Assembly (NCBI GenBank): GCA_016187565.1
Contig: JACPJR010000026.1
Span: 1 to 44,231 of the forward strand
Direction of reading: 5' to 3'
DNA: 44,231 bases
DNA from: Candidatus Woesearchaeota archaeon
GTDB taxonomy: Archaea > Nanobdellota > Nanobdellia > Woesearchaeales > JACPJR01
The position numbers were made by a program, and so were the translations under genes. Shown piece by piece: positions 10,366 to 18,605 of this stretch (its first letter is position 1; each line of letters starts with the position of its first letter). Under the pieces are notes generated by a model. It was not told the DNA's origin. It did no database searches and saw only the letters and a program-made list of their open reading frames with translations.

Positions 10366-10491
10366 TCCCCGTGGCCGGATTCGAACCAGCAACCTTCCGG
10401 GATCAGCTGACTTATGATCATCCAAGGTTCATACCTCGTCGATAAGTGAAGACATCTACAGCCGAACGCTCTGCCGTTGAGCTACACGGGG
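10366..10491 (-). tRNA. tRNA-Tyr (anticodon GTA) with canonical intron
   Basis: Minus-strand tRNA with acceptor CCCCGTG/CACGGGG, including the C1-G72 pair characteristic of archaeal tRNA-Tyr. D-arm GCTC/GAGC, anticodon arm TTCGG-CTGTAG[intron]C-CCGGA (anticodon GTA), T-arm GCTGG-TTCGAAT-CCGGC, discriminator A. A 54-nt intron interrupts the anticodon loop at the usual 37/38 position. The mature tRNA would be 72 nt. No CCA is encoded. Confidence 0.92.
10402..10455 (-). other. tRNA-Tyr intron at 37/38
   Basis: 54 nt between CTGTAG (ending at base 37) and C38. The location is the canonical archaeal one, in contrast to the D-loop and T-loop introns of the two other tRNAs in this window. Confidence 0.85.
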
Positions 10492-10561
10492 CTATTGAAA
10501 AGAAACATGGACTTGTTTATAAAGATTATGTTCTTGGTTCTGTTTCTAGGACGAGAAGTGT

Positions 10562-11044
10562 TTACTGGATAACAACGGTTGTGGTTGCCTTATTATTCTC
10601 TCGAGAAGACTCTTCAAAGGCCCGATGTTTTACGATTGCTGCAGTAACAACATAATTTCCCGGTTCGGTGTAGGTGTGTGTGGTATCAAAGGTGTACACC
10701 TTTTTTGGCTTGAGTCCATGGATATCTTGCACGACATCAACAGAGCCATCACCATACTGAAATTGAACATCGAGGGTTTCATCAAGAATATCATTGCCGT
10801 TGTTTTCTATCTGGAATTGAAAGGTTACTGGTACACCAACACGCTGTATGTTTGTTGTTGCCCACAGCTCTCGAGCTATAAGATCAACATGGTCTGCATT
10901 GAGGTTTTGAGAAAAGGCCATTCCGGTCAGTTGAATGGTTCCGTTTTTGAGAGAGAGCGATGCTACGAGGATAAGTAATCCAAATGCAAGAAGAGCAAGT
11001 ACCGTGCGTTGCATAACCGCTGACTCTTTTACTTGTTTTACCAT
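10562..11044 (-). CDS. Membrane-anchored protein with extracellular PKD/CARDB-like domain
   Basis: 160 aa from the ATG at 11044. One N-terminal hydrophobic segment (TVLALLAFGLLILVASLSL, about residues 14-32) acts as an anchor or signal. The exported remainder has a beta-sandwich of PKD/CARDB type (VTFQFQIENNGND, FQYGDGSVD, HTYTEPGNYVVTAAI), as in archaeal surface proteins. The frame continues upstream to 11095, but a TATA box at 11067-11074 puts transcription start at about 11045, directly before ATG 11044, so that start is preferred. Binding partner unknown. Confidence 0.72.
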   Translation of the reverse strand: MVKQVKESAVMQRTVLALLAFGLLILVASLSLKNGTIQLTGMAFSQNLNADHVDLIARELWATTNIQRVGVPVTFQFQIENNGNDILDETLDVQFQYGDGSVDVVQDIHGLKPKKVYTFDTTHTYTEPGNYVVTAAIVKHRAFEESSRENNKATTTVVIQ

Positions 11045-11066
11045 ACCATTCTTGGAGGAGAAAGAG

Positions 11067-11074
11067 TATTTAAA
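11067..11074 (-). promoter_or_regulatory. TATA box deciding the start of the PKD-like gene
   Basis: TTTAAATA on the minus strand, about 26 bp before the ATG at 11044, giving a leaderless transcript and excluding the upstream in-frame ATG at 11095. Confidence 0.6.
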
Positions 11075-11104
11075 GGTTTCTAAAATGCCTGGCAAAATCT
11101 TACC

Positions 11105-11704
11105 TTATCTGCTCGAATCTGCCTGACGTTCTACTTCAAGCTTTTTTGCAATAGCATTGCTCGAATGGCTTAATTGGTAAGCCGCAGTGATCTCATCAGC
11201 TAATGCTGAGGCAGCAGGAGTCTTACTATTAAAAGAACGATGAAACGCTCCCTGGCTCATGTGACGAAGAGCCTTATCGATGCGACGCTGTGGAGAACAT
11301 TCAACAGCTTTTGGATAACGTGCACCACCATATTCAATGGTAACAATTTCTTCACGTTGCGCACTATTTTCAAGTGCCTTGGTGAATACGTCAATAGGGT
11401 TTTTCTTCAATTTTTGCTCGATCTGCAAGAATGCCTGCTCAACAAGATCGTAAGCAGTGTGATATTTTCCTGTTGATGGCCCAGATGTCTTAAAATGTTT
11501 TTTTCCTTTATGACCTGGAACCATGATTTTGTTAATGAGTCGCTCAACAATGAAAATCTTTGATTTGTGAAACCGATTCCCTGCATATCTCCCACAGCTT
11601 CTTGGGACAAGAGGACCCTCAAGGTTAAGGTAGCGCTGGAGCCCTTTATCTGCAACAGTAATTCCCTCACAGGACCATCGATTAAATACTTTTTGAGATT
11701 CCAT
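11105..11704 (-). CDS. rps7: Small ribosomal subunit protein uS7
   Basis: Archaeal-type S7, 199 aa, which binds the 3' major domain of 16S rRNA. Conserved features include VERLINKIM, the GKKHFKTSG loop, and the block ENSAQREEIVTIEYGGARYPKAVECSPQRRIDKALRHM, with an archaeal C-terminal SSNAIAKKLEVERQADSSR tail. It follows uS12 by 16 bp and is the last gene of the eL30-NusA-uS12-uS7 operon. EF-1alpha and uS10, which often follow, are not present here. Confidence 0.96.
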   Translation of the reverse strand: MESQKVFNRWSCEGITVADKGLQRYLNLEGPLVPRSCGRYAGNRFHKSKIFIVERLINKIMVPGHKGKKHFKTSGPSTGKYHTAYDLVEQAFLQIEQKLKKNPIDVFTKALENSAQREEIVTIEYGGARYPKAVECSPQRRIDKALRHMSQGAFHRSFNSKTPAASALADEITAAYQLSHSSNAIAKKLEVERQADSSR

Positions 11705-11720
11705 TTTATCTTTATCGGGT

Positions 11721-12158
11721 TTACTTTCTTGCCTTTTCTAACTTACCAGCAAGAAGTGCTACTAATGATTGATCGTTTACTTTGATAATCTGCCATCGTA
11801 CACCAGGAATGTCGCCTTTTGCTTTTCCCATCTTCCCACCAATACATTCTACGATAACTTCATCGTGTTCATCAACAAGCTTGGTTGCTCCATCTCCCGG
11901 TACAAACGCAGTGATCTGTTTTCCGTTCTTGGTAAGTTGAACTCGTGCACATTTTCTCATTGCAGAGTTAGGCTGCTTTGCCTCAATTTGGACTTTTTCA
12001 AGAACAATACCCTTTGCTTGGGAAGATCCTGCTAATGGGTCAGATTTTCTTTTAAGATCAAGCATTCGTCGAAGGATAGATTTCTTACTTTTTCTGAATT
12101 TCTTCCTTCGCTTCATGAGCTTTTTTGCAGCATTTAAGCCAGATGATTTTGATCCCAT
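11721..12158 (-). CDS. rps12: Small ribosomal subunit protein uS12
   Basis: 145 aa, the normal archaeal length; a decoding-centre protein. The conserved block [20 protein letters not shown] and the PGDG turn with D-E-H-D are present, and the N-terminus is a basic lysine/arginine-rich extension. It is second to last in its operon, between NusA and uS7. Confidence 0.97.
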   Translation of the reverse strand: MGSKSSGLNAAKKLMKRRKKFRKSKKSILRRMLDLKRKSDPLAGSSQAKGIVLEKVQIEAKQPNSAMRKCARVQLTKNGKQITAFVPGDGATKLVDEHDEVIVECIGGKMGKAKGDIPGVRWQIIKVNDQSLVALLAGKLEKARK

Positions 12159-12190
12159 GTAGACAACCTATATTTGATTATACTTTTATT

Positions 12191-12613
12191 TCATGCTACT
12201 TTTATTTCTTTGAGTTCAGGAAAATATCGTTTTGCAATGGATTCATAGTTGCGAAGATTTTGTCCGTTTCGCCCGATTAACATTCCACGGGTTTTGCTGT
12301 CATCAGCTTCAACAACAACGATACCCTCTTCAACACGTACCTCTTTTGCCGTTAATGGATAGATAATATTACGCACAAAAGAAACCAGCGTGGGATTGTA
12401 TGCTACTATTTTAATCTTTCTATTTAAAGCCCGCTCGATTTGTTTCACAAGAATTCCTCGTTTACCAACAGCTTTTCCAACTTGTGAGGGTTCAACAACA
12501 AAGGTCAGTAAGGCATTAGTATCAATAAAGCAATCACGCACCTTACTGTTGGTCAATGTTTGAAACAATGACATATACTGAATTAAATTAATATCATACT
12601 TAATTCGGGTCAA
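12191..12613 (-). CDS. nusA: NusA-like KH-domain transcription factor
   Basis: Archaeal NusA, 140 aa, reduced to two KH domains and lacking the N-terminal and S1 domains of bacterial NusA. The GxxG loops are GKRG (about residues 49-52) and GRNG (about residues 115-118). The start is a TTG at 12613, preceded by GGTGG and overlapping the eL30 stop (TTGA), so it is translationally coupled; an internal ATG at 12574 would remove conserved sequence. It always neighbours eL30 and uS12 in archaea, as here. Confidence 0.93.
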   Translation of the reverse strand: MTRIKYDINLIQYMSLFQTLTNSKVRDCFIDTNALLTFVVEPSQVGKAVGKRGILVKQIERALNRKIKIVAYNPTLVSFVRNIIYPLTAKEVRVEEGIVVVEADDSKTRGMLIGRNGQNLRNYESIAKRYFPELKEIKVA

Positions 12614-12906
12614 TTTCCACCTTTAAGAACGCCCAATACAGAAATCGCAAATGGCTTTTTGCAAATAATTCCTAATTCGTCATTCGGTTGTTCGAGCTGT
12701 ATAACCTCGGTACCACTGATGCTCTTATAGTGAGCAAGATCATTGTTTACTCCCACAGGACAGTTACTCGTGACATAGACCGTCGCTAGTCTGCCCAAAC
12801 GCATATTTTTTATGGTTTCTTTTGTCCCAATGACCATGTTCCCTGTCTCAAGGATTTTCTTAATCGTCCGGATATTTTCATCTTCAACAACTTTTTTTCG
12901 TGCCAT
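12610..12906 (-). CDS. rpl30e: Large ribosomal subunit protein eL30
   Basis: 98 aa, usual for L30e, with the family fold and motifs GNMVIGTKETIKNMRLGRLATVYVTSNCP (in part) and LGIICKKPFAISVLGV. Leaderless: a TATA element at 12931-12938 lies about 28 bp before the ATG. First gene of the eL30-NusA-uS12-uS7 operon. In most archaea this block follows rpoA2; here it is placed upstream of the rpo operon in the same orientation. Confidence 0.95.
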   Translation of the reverse strand: MARKKVVEDENIRTIKKILETGNMVIGTKETIKNMRLGRLATVYVTSNCPVGVNNDLAHYKSISGTEVIQLEQPNDELGIICKKPFAISVLGVLKGGN

Positions 12907-12930
12907 ACCCGTGGGGAAAATCGAATTGTT

Positions 12931-12938
12931 TTTTAAAT
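12931..12938 (-). promoter_or_regulatory. TATA box of the eL30-NusA-uS12-uS7 operon
   Basis: ATTTAAAA on the minus strand about 28 bp before the eL30 ATG. Confidence 0.5.
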
Positions 12939-13048
12939 GTTGCGTTTCTGTTCAGTGAAATAGGTAATAACTGGGAAAGTAAATCTCACTTATGTAAACA
13001 CTATACGTTAATTCGAGAATGTAACCAAAAAGAGTTTCGGCACCTATT

Positions 13049-13954
13049 TTATTCTGCTGCAAAAAGTTGCAATGCTCCTGGATACTTCTCTTCAATTGTT
13101 AAAGTGAAGTCATGCACTTTTGGATCATAAAGTTTCCCCTCGGATAAAACTCTATGCCAAAATGTTGGGTCATTGCATGATGCGATGGCTCTACTTCTTT
13201 GCTCGGCACCTTGGTCACCTAACAATCCAGTATGTAAGACATGGACATCAAAAACATTACTTACTCCATAAATATCAAGATAAGCAGCGACATCTGCTTC
13301 AGGACACTCCCGTGAGCTCATAAAGGATTGAACTCTTTCTTCAGGAACTGAACCTGCATCTAATGATTCTATTCTTTCTCCAACAAACCTAACTGCTCTA
13401 TTCTTGATATCATAATCACTTTTACCTCTATAACCTAGGGTTGATAAAGTTGACCAAGCATCCAATCTTCTCGTTGACGGATGATCTGGCTCAACATCAT
13501 AAATTTCTTTAGTTCCTTCGTCTGCATAACGTGATGGTGTAAACTCGATCAATTTAGATCCACTATGTAGAATGACTAAATCAATATCACGTGGCTTATC
13601 ACTTCGTAGAGTCGATCCGTACAATAAAACTCCCTCTAAACGTGCATTTGCCCACGATTTTCCATGAAGTATTGCCGCTGTATCTCTTGCAATTTCATAA
13701 AAAGATTCATTTGCAGAATTCAACCACGGATCAATTAACTGAAGAGCTATTCCTACTTGAGAAGCATCACCACAGAATCTATAAACACCATCAATTTGTT
13801 CAACTAGTCCTTGTTGGCTTAGCAATCTTAGAGAACGTTCAACTGGTCTTGCCCTGTAACCTGCGGATGACGCAATTTCATCTAATGAAGCATCACTTTT
13901 CGTTAATCTCTTCAATACAGCAAGATTTCTTAAAACAATGCTTTCTTGATACAT
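13049..13954 (-). CDS. wHTH - nucleotidyltransferase (MNT-type) fusion
   Basis: 301 aa. Residues about 10-65 form a winged helix (SLDEIASSAGYRARPVERSLRLLSQQGLVEQ). A minimal nucleotidyltransferase domain follows, with the signature GSTLRSDKPRDIDLVIL (G-S...D-x-D) near residue 115. MNT domains occur in toxin-antitoxin modules and in regulators fused to wHTH domains. No HEPN partner lies next door, so it may be a stand-alone regulator that modifies a target. The transcript is leaderless (TATA at 13975-13984, ATG 13954). The function is inference from domains only. Confidence 0.75.
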   Translation of the reverse strand: MYQESIVLRNLAVLKRLTKSDASLDEIASSAGYRARPVERSLRLLSQQGLVEQIDGVYRFCGDASQVGIALQLIDPWLNSANESFYEIARDTAAILHGKSWANARLEGVLLYGSTLRSDKPRDIDLVILHSGSKLIEFTPSRYADEGTKEIYDVEPDHPSTRRLDAWSTLSTLGYRGKSDYDIKNRAVRFVGERIESLDAGSVPEERVQSFMSSRECPEADVAAYLDIYGVSNVFDVHVLHTGLLGDQGAEQRSRAIASCNDPTFWHRVLSEGKLYDPKVHDFTLTIEEKYPGALQLFAAE

Positions 13955-13974
13955 AGTGAATGAAAATGAGCCTC

Positions 13975-13984
13975 TATTTAAAAA
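13975..13984 (-). promoter_or_regulatory. TATA box of the wHTH-nucleotidyltransferase gene
   Basis: TTTTTAAATA on the minus strand, 25-26 bp before ATG 13954. Confidence 0.5.
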
Positions 13985-14016
13985 GATTTTTTAAATAGCA
14001 CATCTTTGCATGTTTC

Positions 14017-15033
14017 TTACGCTACGTTGTTGATGATCTTTCCTTTGCTAAAGCCCTGGATGTTTGCAAGTGTTGTTTCAAGGATGCGTTGGATTGCTTC
14101 CTGAGAATTAAACGCATTATGTGGGGTAATGATGACATTGTTCATTTTCATGAGAAGATGATCCTCTAAAATGGTCTTTAAGTTTGCTGTTGCCTTAAAC
14201 TGCTTGGTCAGCAATGAAAATTCTTCTTTTACCTCGCCTTCTTCTTCAAGAACGTCAAGTGCAACAGCAGCGATCTTTCCTTGCTGAAGAGCCTTGACCA
14301 AGGCATCGGTATCAATAATACCCCCACGAGCAGTGTTGATGAGAACAACACCTTTTTTCATCTGCGCAATGGTTGTATGATTGATCAGATGATGCGTCGG
14401 TTTGATGAGCGGTACATGTAAGGTGATAATATCTGCTTTCTTGAGGAGACTCGGTAGTGAGGCGTAGTGGAATCCTACCTGTTTTGCCATTTTTTGATCT
14501 CTATGGGGATCATAGACAAGAACACGCATGGCAAAACCAACACCAATTCGTGCAACATGTTTGCCAATATTCCCTCCACCGATAATCCCTAATGTTTTTC
14601 CTTGGAGATCAAATCCCCGTAACGAAACATCAGTTTCAAACCGTTGCTGTTCATGGGTTCGTTGGATTGAAGGATAGATCTTTCGAGAGAGTGCCAACAT
14701 CAATGCAAAGGTATGTTCAGCAACCGTATTTTCACCATAGGTTGGAACATTACAGACGACAATGCCTTTTTTTTTGCAGGTTGCGAGGTCAATATGATCC
14801 ACACCTGTTGACATCGTTGCAATTAATTTCAGGTTTGGCAATGCCTGAAGGATTTCTTTGGTGAAGCAAGAATACACAAAGGCAGCAACAACCTCAACAT
14901 CTTTTAGTTGCTTGCAATGTGACCTTTGCAGCGGACTGTCAAAGTATTGGACGTCATGGCTCTTGAGTTGTTTTCGAATAAGCTCTTTCTGCCATGGTTC
15001 AACATCAAAAAATGCGATACGAATGTTATTCAC
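14017..15033 (-). CDS. D-2-hydroxyacid dehydrogenase (D-lactate dehydrogenase-like)
   Basis: 338 aa, NAD-dependent D-isomer-specific 2-hydroxyacid dehydrogenase. The Rossmann motif GGGNIG is at residues 152-157. The catalytic set is Arg236 (NTARGG), Glu near 264 (DVLEEE) and His305 (TPHNAFNS), with the substrate loop STGVDHID near 75-82. It resembles the LdhA group that reduces pyruvate to D-lactate, but related 2-oxoacids are possible. The start is GTG at 15033; an AGAGGTGA run overlaps it, so the true start could be slightly different. Single gene, divergent from the P-type ATPase. Confidence 0.87.
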   Translation of the reverse strand: MNNIRIAFFDVEPWQKELIRKQLKSHDVQYFDSPLQRSHCKQLKDVEVVAAFVYSCFTKEILQALPNLKLIATMSTGVDHIDLATCKKKGIVVCNVPTYGENTVAEHTFALMLALSRKIYPSIQRTHEQQRFETDVSLRGFDLQGKTLGIIGGGNIGKHVARIGVGFAMRVLVYDPHRDQKMAKQVGFHYASLPSLLKKADIITLHVPLIKPTHHLINHTTIAQMKKGVVLINTARGGIIDTDALVKALQQGKIAAVALDVLEEEGEVKEEFSLLTKQFKATANLKTILEDHLLMKMNNVIITPHNAFNSQEAIQRILETTLANIQGFSKGKIINNVA

Positions 15034-15231
15034 CTCTTTTTATGAGCATGATCATTATCATCAAACAAAGGTTCTTTAAAAACTTTCCGCTAATGTACTT
15101 CAAAAACTTCGTTCCTTTTACTCTCCCAATCATCGGACCAAGCCAATTTGGGTACGGTGTCTTTTATTTCTCATGGGCTTACATAAAACCCCTGCATTCA
15201 AGTGTTTCATTGAAACATCCAATGTACATAC

Positions 15232-15409
15232 ACGCCACGCCGATGGCGGCTGACGGATTGCTTGCGAGCAATCCTACGAAGCACCCCGAAGGGGGCGTGT
15301 CCCCCGCTTCGTCAGCGCCGACTTTGGCGTGCACGAGTCGGGGGACGCCCCAGTTGGGGTGACTCGTAGGCTGCAAAGCAGCCGTGGCACCGCCATTACC
15401 GGCGCTGTG
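15232..15409. repeat. GC-rich nested palindrome (paired three-hairpin modules)
   Basis: In the 15034-15520 spacer, which otherwise holds no gene, lies a GC-rich block centred near 15321. Each arm carries three hairpins in mirrored order: an outer CGCC/GGCG hairpin (15238-15248; 15391-15404), a middle one (GGATTGCT/AGCAATCC at 15255-15274; GGCTGC/GCAGCC at 15369-15383), and an inner stem with a CCCC/GGGG core (ACGAAGC/GCTTCGT at 15276-15312; ACGAGTC/GACTCGT at 15333-15367). The two arms differ in sequence, yet both keep every stem. That looks like compensatory change in a structured RNA or a DNA cruciform rather than a simple recent duplication. Confidence 0.75.
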
Positions 15410-15490
15410 AAATTAAGATTTACTTTGTAGGTAGTCCATTCGTCAATCAGCGACTGACCAATTGTTATTTTTGGTTTAACTTTAGAAACC

Positions 15491-15498
15491 TTTATATG
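15491..15498 (+). promoter_or_regulatory. TATA box of the P-type ATPase gene
   Basis: TTTATATG about 27 bp before ATG 15521; a leaderless transcript is predicted and the upstream in-frame TTG (15506) is excluded. Confidence 0.6.
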
Positions 15499-15520
15499 CA
15501 AGGATTTGCTTGATAATACT

Positions 15521-18274
15521 ATGTCTGTTCATCAGAGAGAAAAAAGAGGAACTAGTTCTGAGAATACTGATTGGTACCTTTTACCTCCCGAAGATATCCT
15601 TCTTCGTTTGCATACAACCGAAAAGGGGTTAGTTTCCGAGGAGATTTCTGAACGAGTTAAAATACATGGAAAGAACAAACTCAAAGATCACCATCGCACT
15701 ACAGGAGTTGAACTTTTTTTTCGACAATTTCGTGCCTTTGTTATTTGGGTTCTTCTTGCAGCGGGTGTTCTTTCTTATGTAACTGGTCATATGGTTGAGG
15801 TTGTTGTCATTGCTCTTATCATTCTTTTCGCCATATTACTTGGCTTTTTTGAAGAATACAAAGCTTCTCGTGATATGGAAGCACTTCTGGAGTTATCACC
15901 TAAAAAAGCCATGATTCTTCGAGATGGTAAGAAACAAGAGATCATAACCGAGGATATAACCGTGGGTGATGTGCTGATACTCCATCGTGGAGATATCGTG
16001 CCAGCAGATGCTCGTCTCCTTGAAGTCAATGATCTTGCTGTTGACGAATCTCCCTTAACCGGGGAGAGTATTGCCATTACGAAAGAGGTTGTGACATACA
16101 CGGAAAAAAAGCCTGTTTCAGAGCAAAAAAATATGATTTTTGCAGGAACTCATATTGTCAATGGTGATGGACGAGCAGTTGTTGTTGCTATCGGTGAACA
16201 TACAGAAATTGGACAGATCTCAAGTATGATGCAAGGGATTGAAGAACAGACGACACCGCTCCAAAAACGCCTTGATCGCTTGACGAAAGAGTTGTCCTTT
16301 GCAGCCATTATTCTGGCTTTTTTAGTATTCCTCTTTGGTATCTGGCGAGGTAATGAATGGAGCAGCATGCTTCTTTTTTCTCTTGCAGTTATTGTCTCAG
16401 GCATACCAGAAAGTCTTCCTGCAGTCGTTGCGGTTACCCTTGCAGCAGGTGTTAAACGTATGGCCCATAAGCAGGCAATTATCAAACGTTTGCCAGCAGT
16501 TGAAACACTGGGGACTTGTACGGTTATCTGTACTGACAAAACAGGTACCTTAACCCAGAATAAGATGGTTATCCAGACCATTTATACCTTAGATGCTGAG
16601 GTAAAAGTAACTGGGAACGGTTACAATCCTGATGGGGTCTTCTTTATTGAGGATGCACAGATCGAACCAACAAAACACGCAACGGTTTCAAAAATTATTG
16701 AAATTGGTGTGCTCTGTAATAATGCAGATATCCGTTTGGAAAAAGAGGAATGGATTGTCGATGGAGAGGCAACTGAGGGAGCGCTTATCGTTCTTGCGCG
16801 AAAAGCAGGGATCCTTAAAGAGGACTATCATCAACAGTATCCACGGAGAAAAGAACATCCCTTTGATCCGGTAAGAAAATGTATGAGTGTGGTGCATAAA
16901 GTCAAGAAAAAGCATATTGCCTACTCAAAGGGTGCTCCAGAGATTCTCATTAAAAAAGCATTATTTGCCTTGCATGACGGCAAGATTGTTCGATTAACAC
17001 CTGAGCTAAAGAAGAAGTTTCTCAACCAGGCAAAGCTCTATGAGGAAAAGGGTTTACGTGTTTTAGGTTTAGCATACAAAGAGCATAAGGGATCATTTGC
17101 CTTAACGAACGTCGAACAGCAACTTATCTTTGTTGGTTTGGTTTCTATGCGTGATCCACCTCATGTCGATGTTAAAGAATCCATTGCCAAATGTCATGCA
17201 GCAGGAACTAAAGTGGTGATGATTACTGGAGATAATGAACTTACCGCAAAGGCTATCGCAGAAGAGTTGGGCATTTATCATCATGGCGATGTTGTTCTTA
17301 CCGGCATGCAATTAGAGCATCTGAAAGAGCAAGAATACGAACAAATCATTGATGCAGTTTCGGTCTATGCGCGTGTCACACCAAAGCATAAATTAAAAAT
17401 TGTGGCAACCTTACAAAAGAAAGGACATATTGTTGCAATGACCGGTGATGGAGTAAATGATGCACCTGCGCTTAAGAAAGCAGACATAGGGATTGCTATG
17501 GGTCAAACCGGTACAGAGGTTGCCAAAGAAGCTGCTGAAATGGTTTTGAAAGATGATCAGTTCACAACTATTGTCAATGCCATAGAACAAGGAAGGACAA
17601 CCTATGCAAATATCCAGAAATTCATTTATTTTCTCTTATTAGGAAATTTTTGTGAAGTGATTCTTGTTGTTGTTGCGGTCATGGCAGGAGTAAACCTTCC
17701 CTTGACGACGCTTATGATCCTCTTTGTTAATCTCGTTACCAGTGATATTCCTGCCTTAGGGCTAAGCATTGAAAAACCATCACCTCACATCATGAAACAA
17801 AAGCCACGAAATCCGCGAGAAAGTATCTTGAATGAATACATCTTGTTACGCATTACTGAGCTTGTTCCTTTAGTTGTCCTTGGAACACTTGCCTTATACA
17901 TCTGGTATCTACAGATTGCTATTGTTGATCTTCCAAAGGCACAAACCGTTACCTTTGCCACGATTATCTTTTTTGAACTCTTCCATGCACTCAATGCCAA
18001 AAGCTTAAACGAAAGCATATTTTCAAAACGATTTTTTTCGAATCGCTATATGCTTGGTGGTATTTTCATTTCAACCCTTCTCACCTTAACGGTCATTTAT
18101 TGGTCTCCTTTACAAGATATCTTTGGCACGGTTGCTCTTGGTTTTACGGATTGGATACCTATTCTCCTTATCTCCTCGAGTATTCTCTTTTTTACTGAAA
18201 TCCAAAAAACCCTTGTCTCTGCAGAATTTAAGGAACGGGCGAAAATAGAGCTCTCTCCAGAGAGAAGCCAATAA
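15521..18274 (+). CDS. Cation-transporting P-type ATPase (P2, Ca2+-type)
   Basis: 917 aa membrane ion pump. Order: N-terminal cation-ATPase domain, M1-M2, actuator domain with DESPLTGES, M3-M4, phosphorylation motif CTDKTGTLT (Asp339), nucleotide-binding domain, TGDGVND hinge (Asp643), then six C-terminal membrane helices. Transport-site residues resemble Ca2+/Mn2+ pumps: Glu297 in M4 (GIPESLP), Asn709 and Glu712 in M5, Asn737 and Asp742 in M6. The M6 motif reads NLVTSD rather than NLVTDG as in SERCA, so specificity is not certain. Start at ATG 15521 is set by the TATA box. Confidence 0.92.
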   Translation: MSVHQREKRGTSSENTDWYLLPPEDILLRLHTTEKGLVSEEISERVKIHGKNKLKDHHRTTGVELFFRQFRAFVIWVLLAAGVLSYVTGHMVEVVVIALIILFAILLGFFEEYKASRDMEALLELSPKKAMILRDGKKQEIITEDITVGDVLILHRGDIVPADARLLEVNDLAVDESPLTGESIAITKEVVTYTEKKPVSEQKNMIFAGTHIVNGDGRAVVVAIGEHTEIGQISSMMQGIEEQTTPLQKRLDRLTKELSFAAIILAFLVFLFGIWRGNEWSSMLLFSLAVIVSGIPESLPAVVAVTLAAGVKRMAHKQAIIKRLPAVETLGTCTVICTDKTGTLTQNKMVIQTIYTLDAEVKVTGNGYNPDGVFFIEDAQIEPTKHATVSKIIEIGVLCNNADIRLEKEEWIVDGEATEGALIVLARKAGILKEDYHQQYPRRKEHPFDPVRKCMSVVHKVKKKHIAYSKGAPEILIKKALFALHDGKIVRLTPELKKKFLNQAKLYEEKGLRVLGLAYKEHKGSFALTNVEQQLIFVGLVSMRDPPHVDVKESIAKCHAAGTKVVMITGDNELTAKAIAEELGIYHHGDVVLTGMQLEHLKEQEYEQIIDAVSVYARVTPKHKLKIVATLQKKGHIVAMTGDGVNDAPALKKADIGIAMGQTGTEVAKEAAEMVLKDDQFTTIVNAIEQGRTTYANIQKFIYFLLLGNFCEVILVVVAVMAGVNLPLTTLMILFVNLVTSDIPALGLSIEKPSPHIMKQKPRNPRESILNEYILLRITELVPLVVLGTLALYIWYLQIAIVDLPKAQTVTFATIIFFELFHALNAKSLNESIFSKRFFSNRYMLGGIFISTLLTLTVIYWSPLQDIFGTVALGFTDWIPILLISSSILFFTEIQKTLVSAEFKERAKIELSPERSQ

Positions 18275-18282
18275 TTATATAT
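18275..18282 (+). promoter_or_regulatory. TATA box of the small membrane protein gene
   Basis: TTATATAT directly after the ATPase stop codon and about 29 bp before ATG 18308, indicating a separate promoter. Confidence 0.5.
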
Positions 18283-18307
18283 ACGAAAGGTGAAACAAAC
18301 GCATACT

Positions 18308-18574
18308 ATGAAACTTTCAACTCTCGTGCTATGCATAACCTTGCTTATGATTATGGTGTTGAGCCTTTTTATAGGCACACATACTGCTCCCTTACTTCCC
18401 GTGATGGTTACTGGTTTTACCGTGGCAGAGCATCCTAACTCTGTCTTGTATGTCCCGACCCTGTTGCCTTATTTTCTCTTTTTTTCCAGCCTTATTTTTC
18501 TGTTAACCGCGATCTTGTCAGGCAAGCCAAAGCAAGGCAATAAAATGACATACTCCCAAAATAAATCCAGCTAA
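18308..18574 (+). CDS. Small two-helix membrane protein
   Basis: 88 aa with two hydrophobic segments (about residues 4-24 and 45-70) and a short polar, glutamine/lysine-rich tail. No family recognised. A GTG at 18290 in the same frame would add six residues, but the TATA spacing favours ATG 18308. It follows the ATPase and may be an accessory subunit, though it has its own promoter. Its stop codon lies in a hairpin. Confidence 0.55.
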   Translation: MKLSTLVLCITLLMIMVLSLFIGTHTAPLLPVMVTGFTVAEHPNSVLYVPTLLPYFLFFSSLIFLLTAILSGKPKQGNKMTYSQNKSS

Positions 18575-18580
18575 AGCTGG
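18567..18580. terminator. Hairpin CCAGC-TAAA-GCTGG at the island edge
   Basis: Perfect 5-bp hairpin overlapping the stop codon of the small membrane gene and followed by GGGTTTCTC. It lies in the 31-bp spacer between convergent genes at the left edge of the AT-rich island, and could be a terminator. Short hairpins like this also form IS200/IS605 ends, but no transposase or TnpB is present, so that reading is weak. Confidence 0.35.
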
Positions 18581-18605
18581 GGGTTTCTCACGCAAACCAC
18601 TTTAC

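Noticed and set aside
10224-10421. 65-codon minus-strand frame
   Set aside because: Overlaps tRNA-Tyr and its intron; no start signal or protein-like composition.
14994-15501. Open frames across the GC-rich palindrome on both strands (65-122 codons)
   Set aside because: They arise because the GC-rich inverted repeat lacks stop codons in several frames; both strands give similar peptides, no start context or family resemblance, and the structure explains the sequence better.
18567-18580. IS200/IS605 end
   Set aside because: The hairpin is suggestive, but no TnpA/TnpB remnant, second end or target duplication was found within the window.
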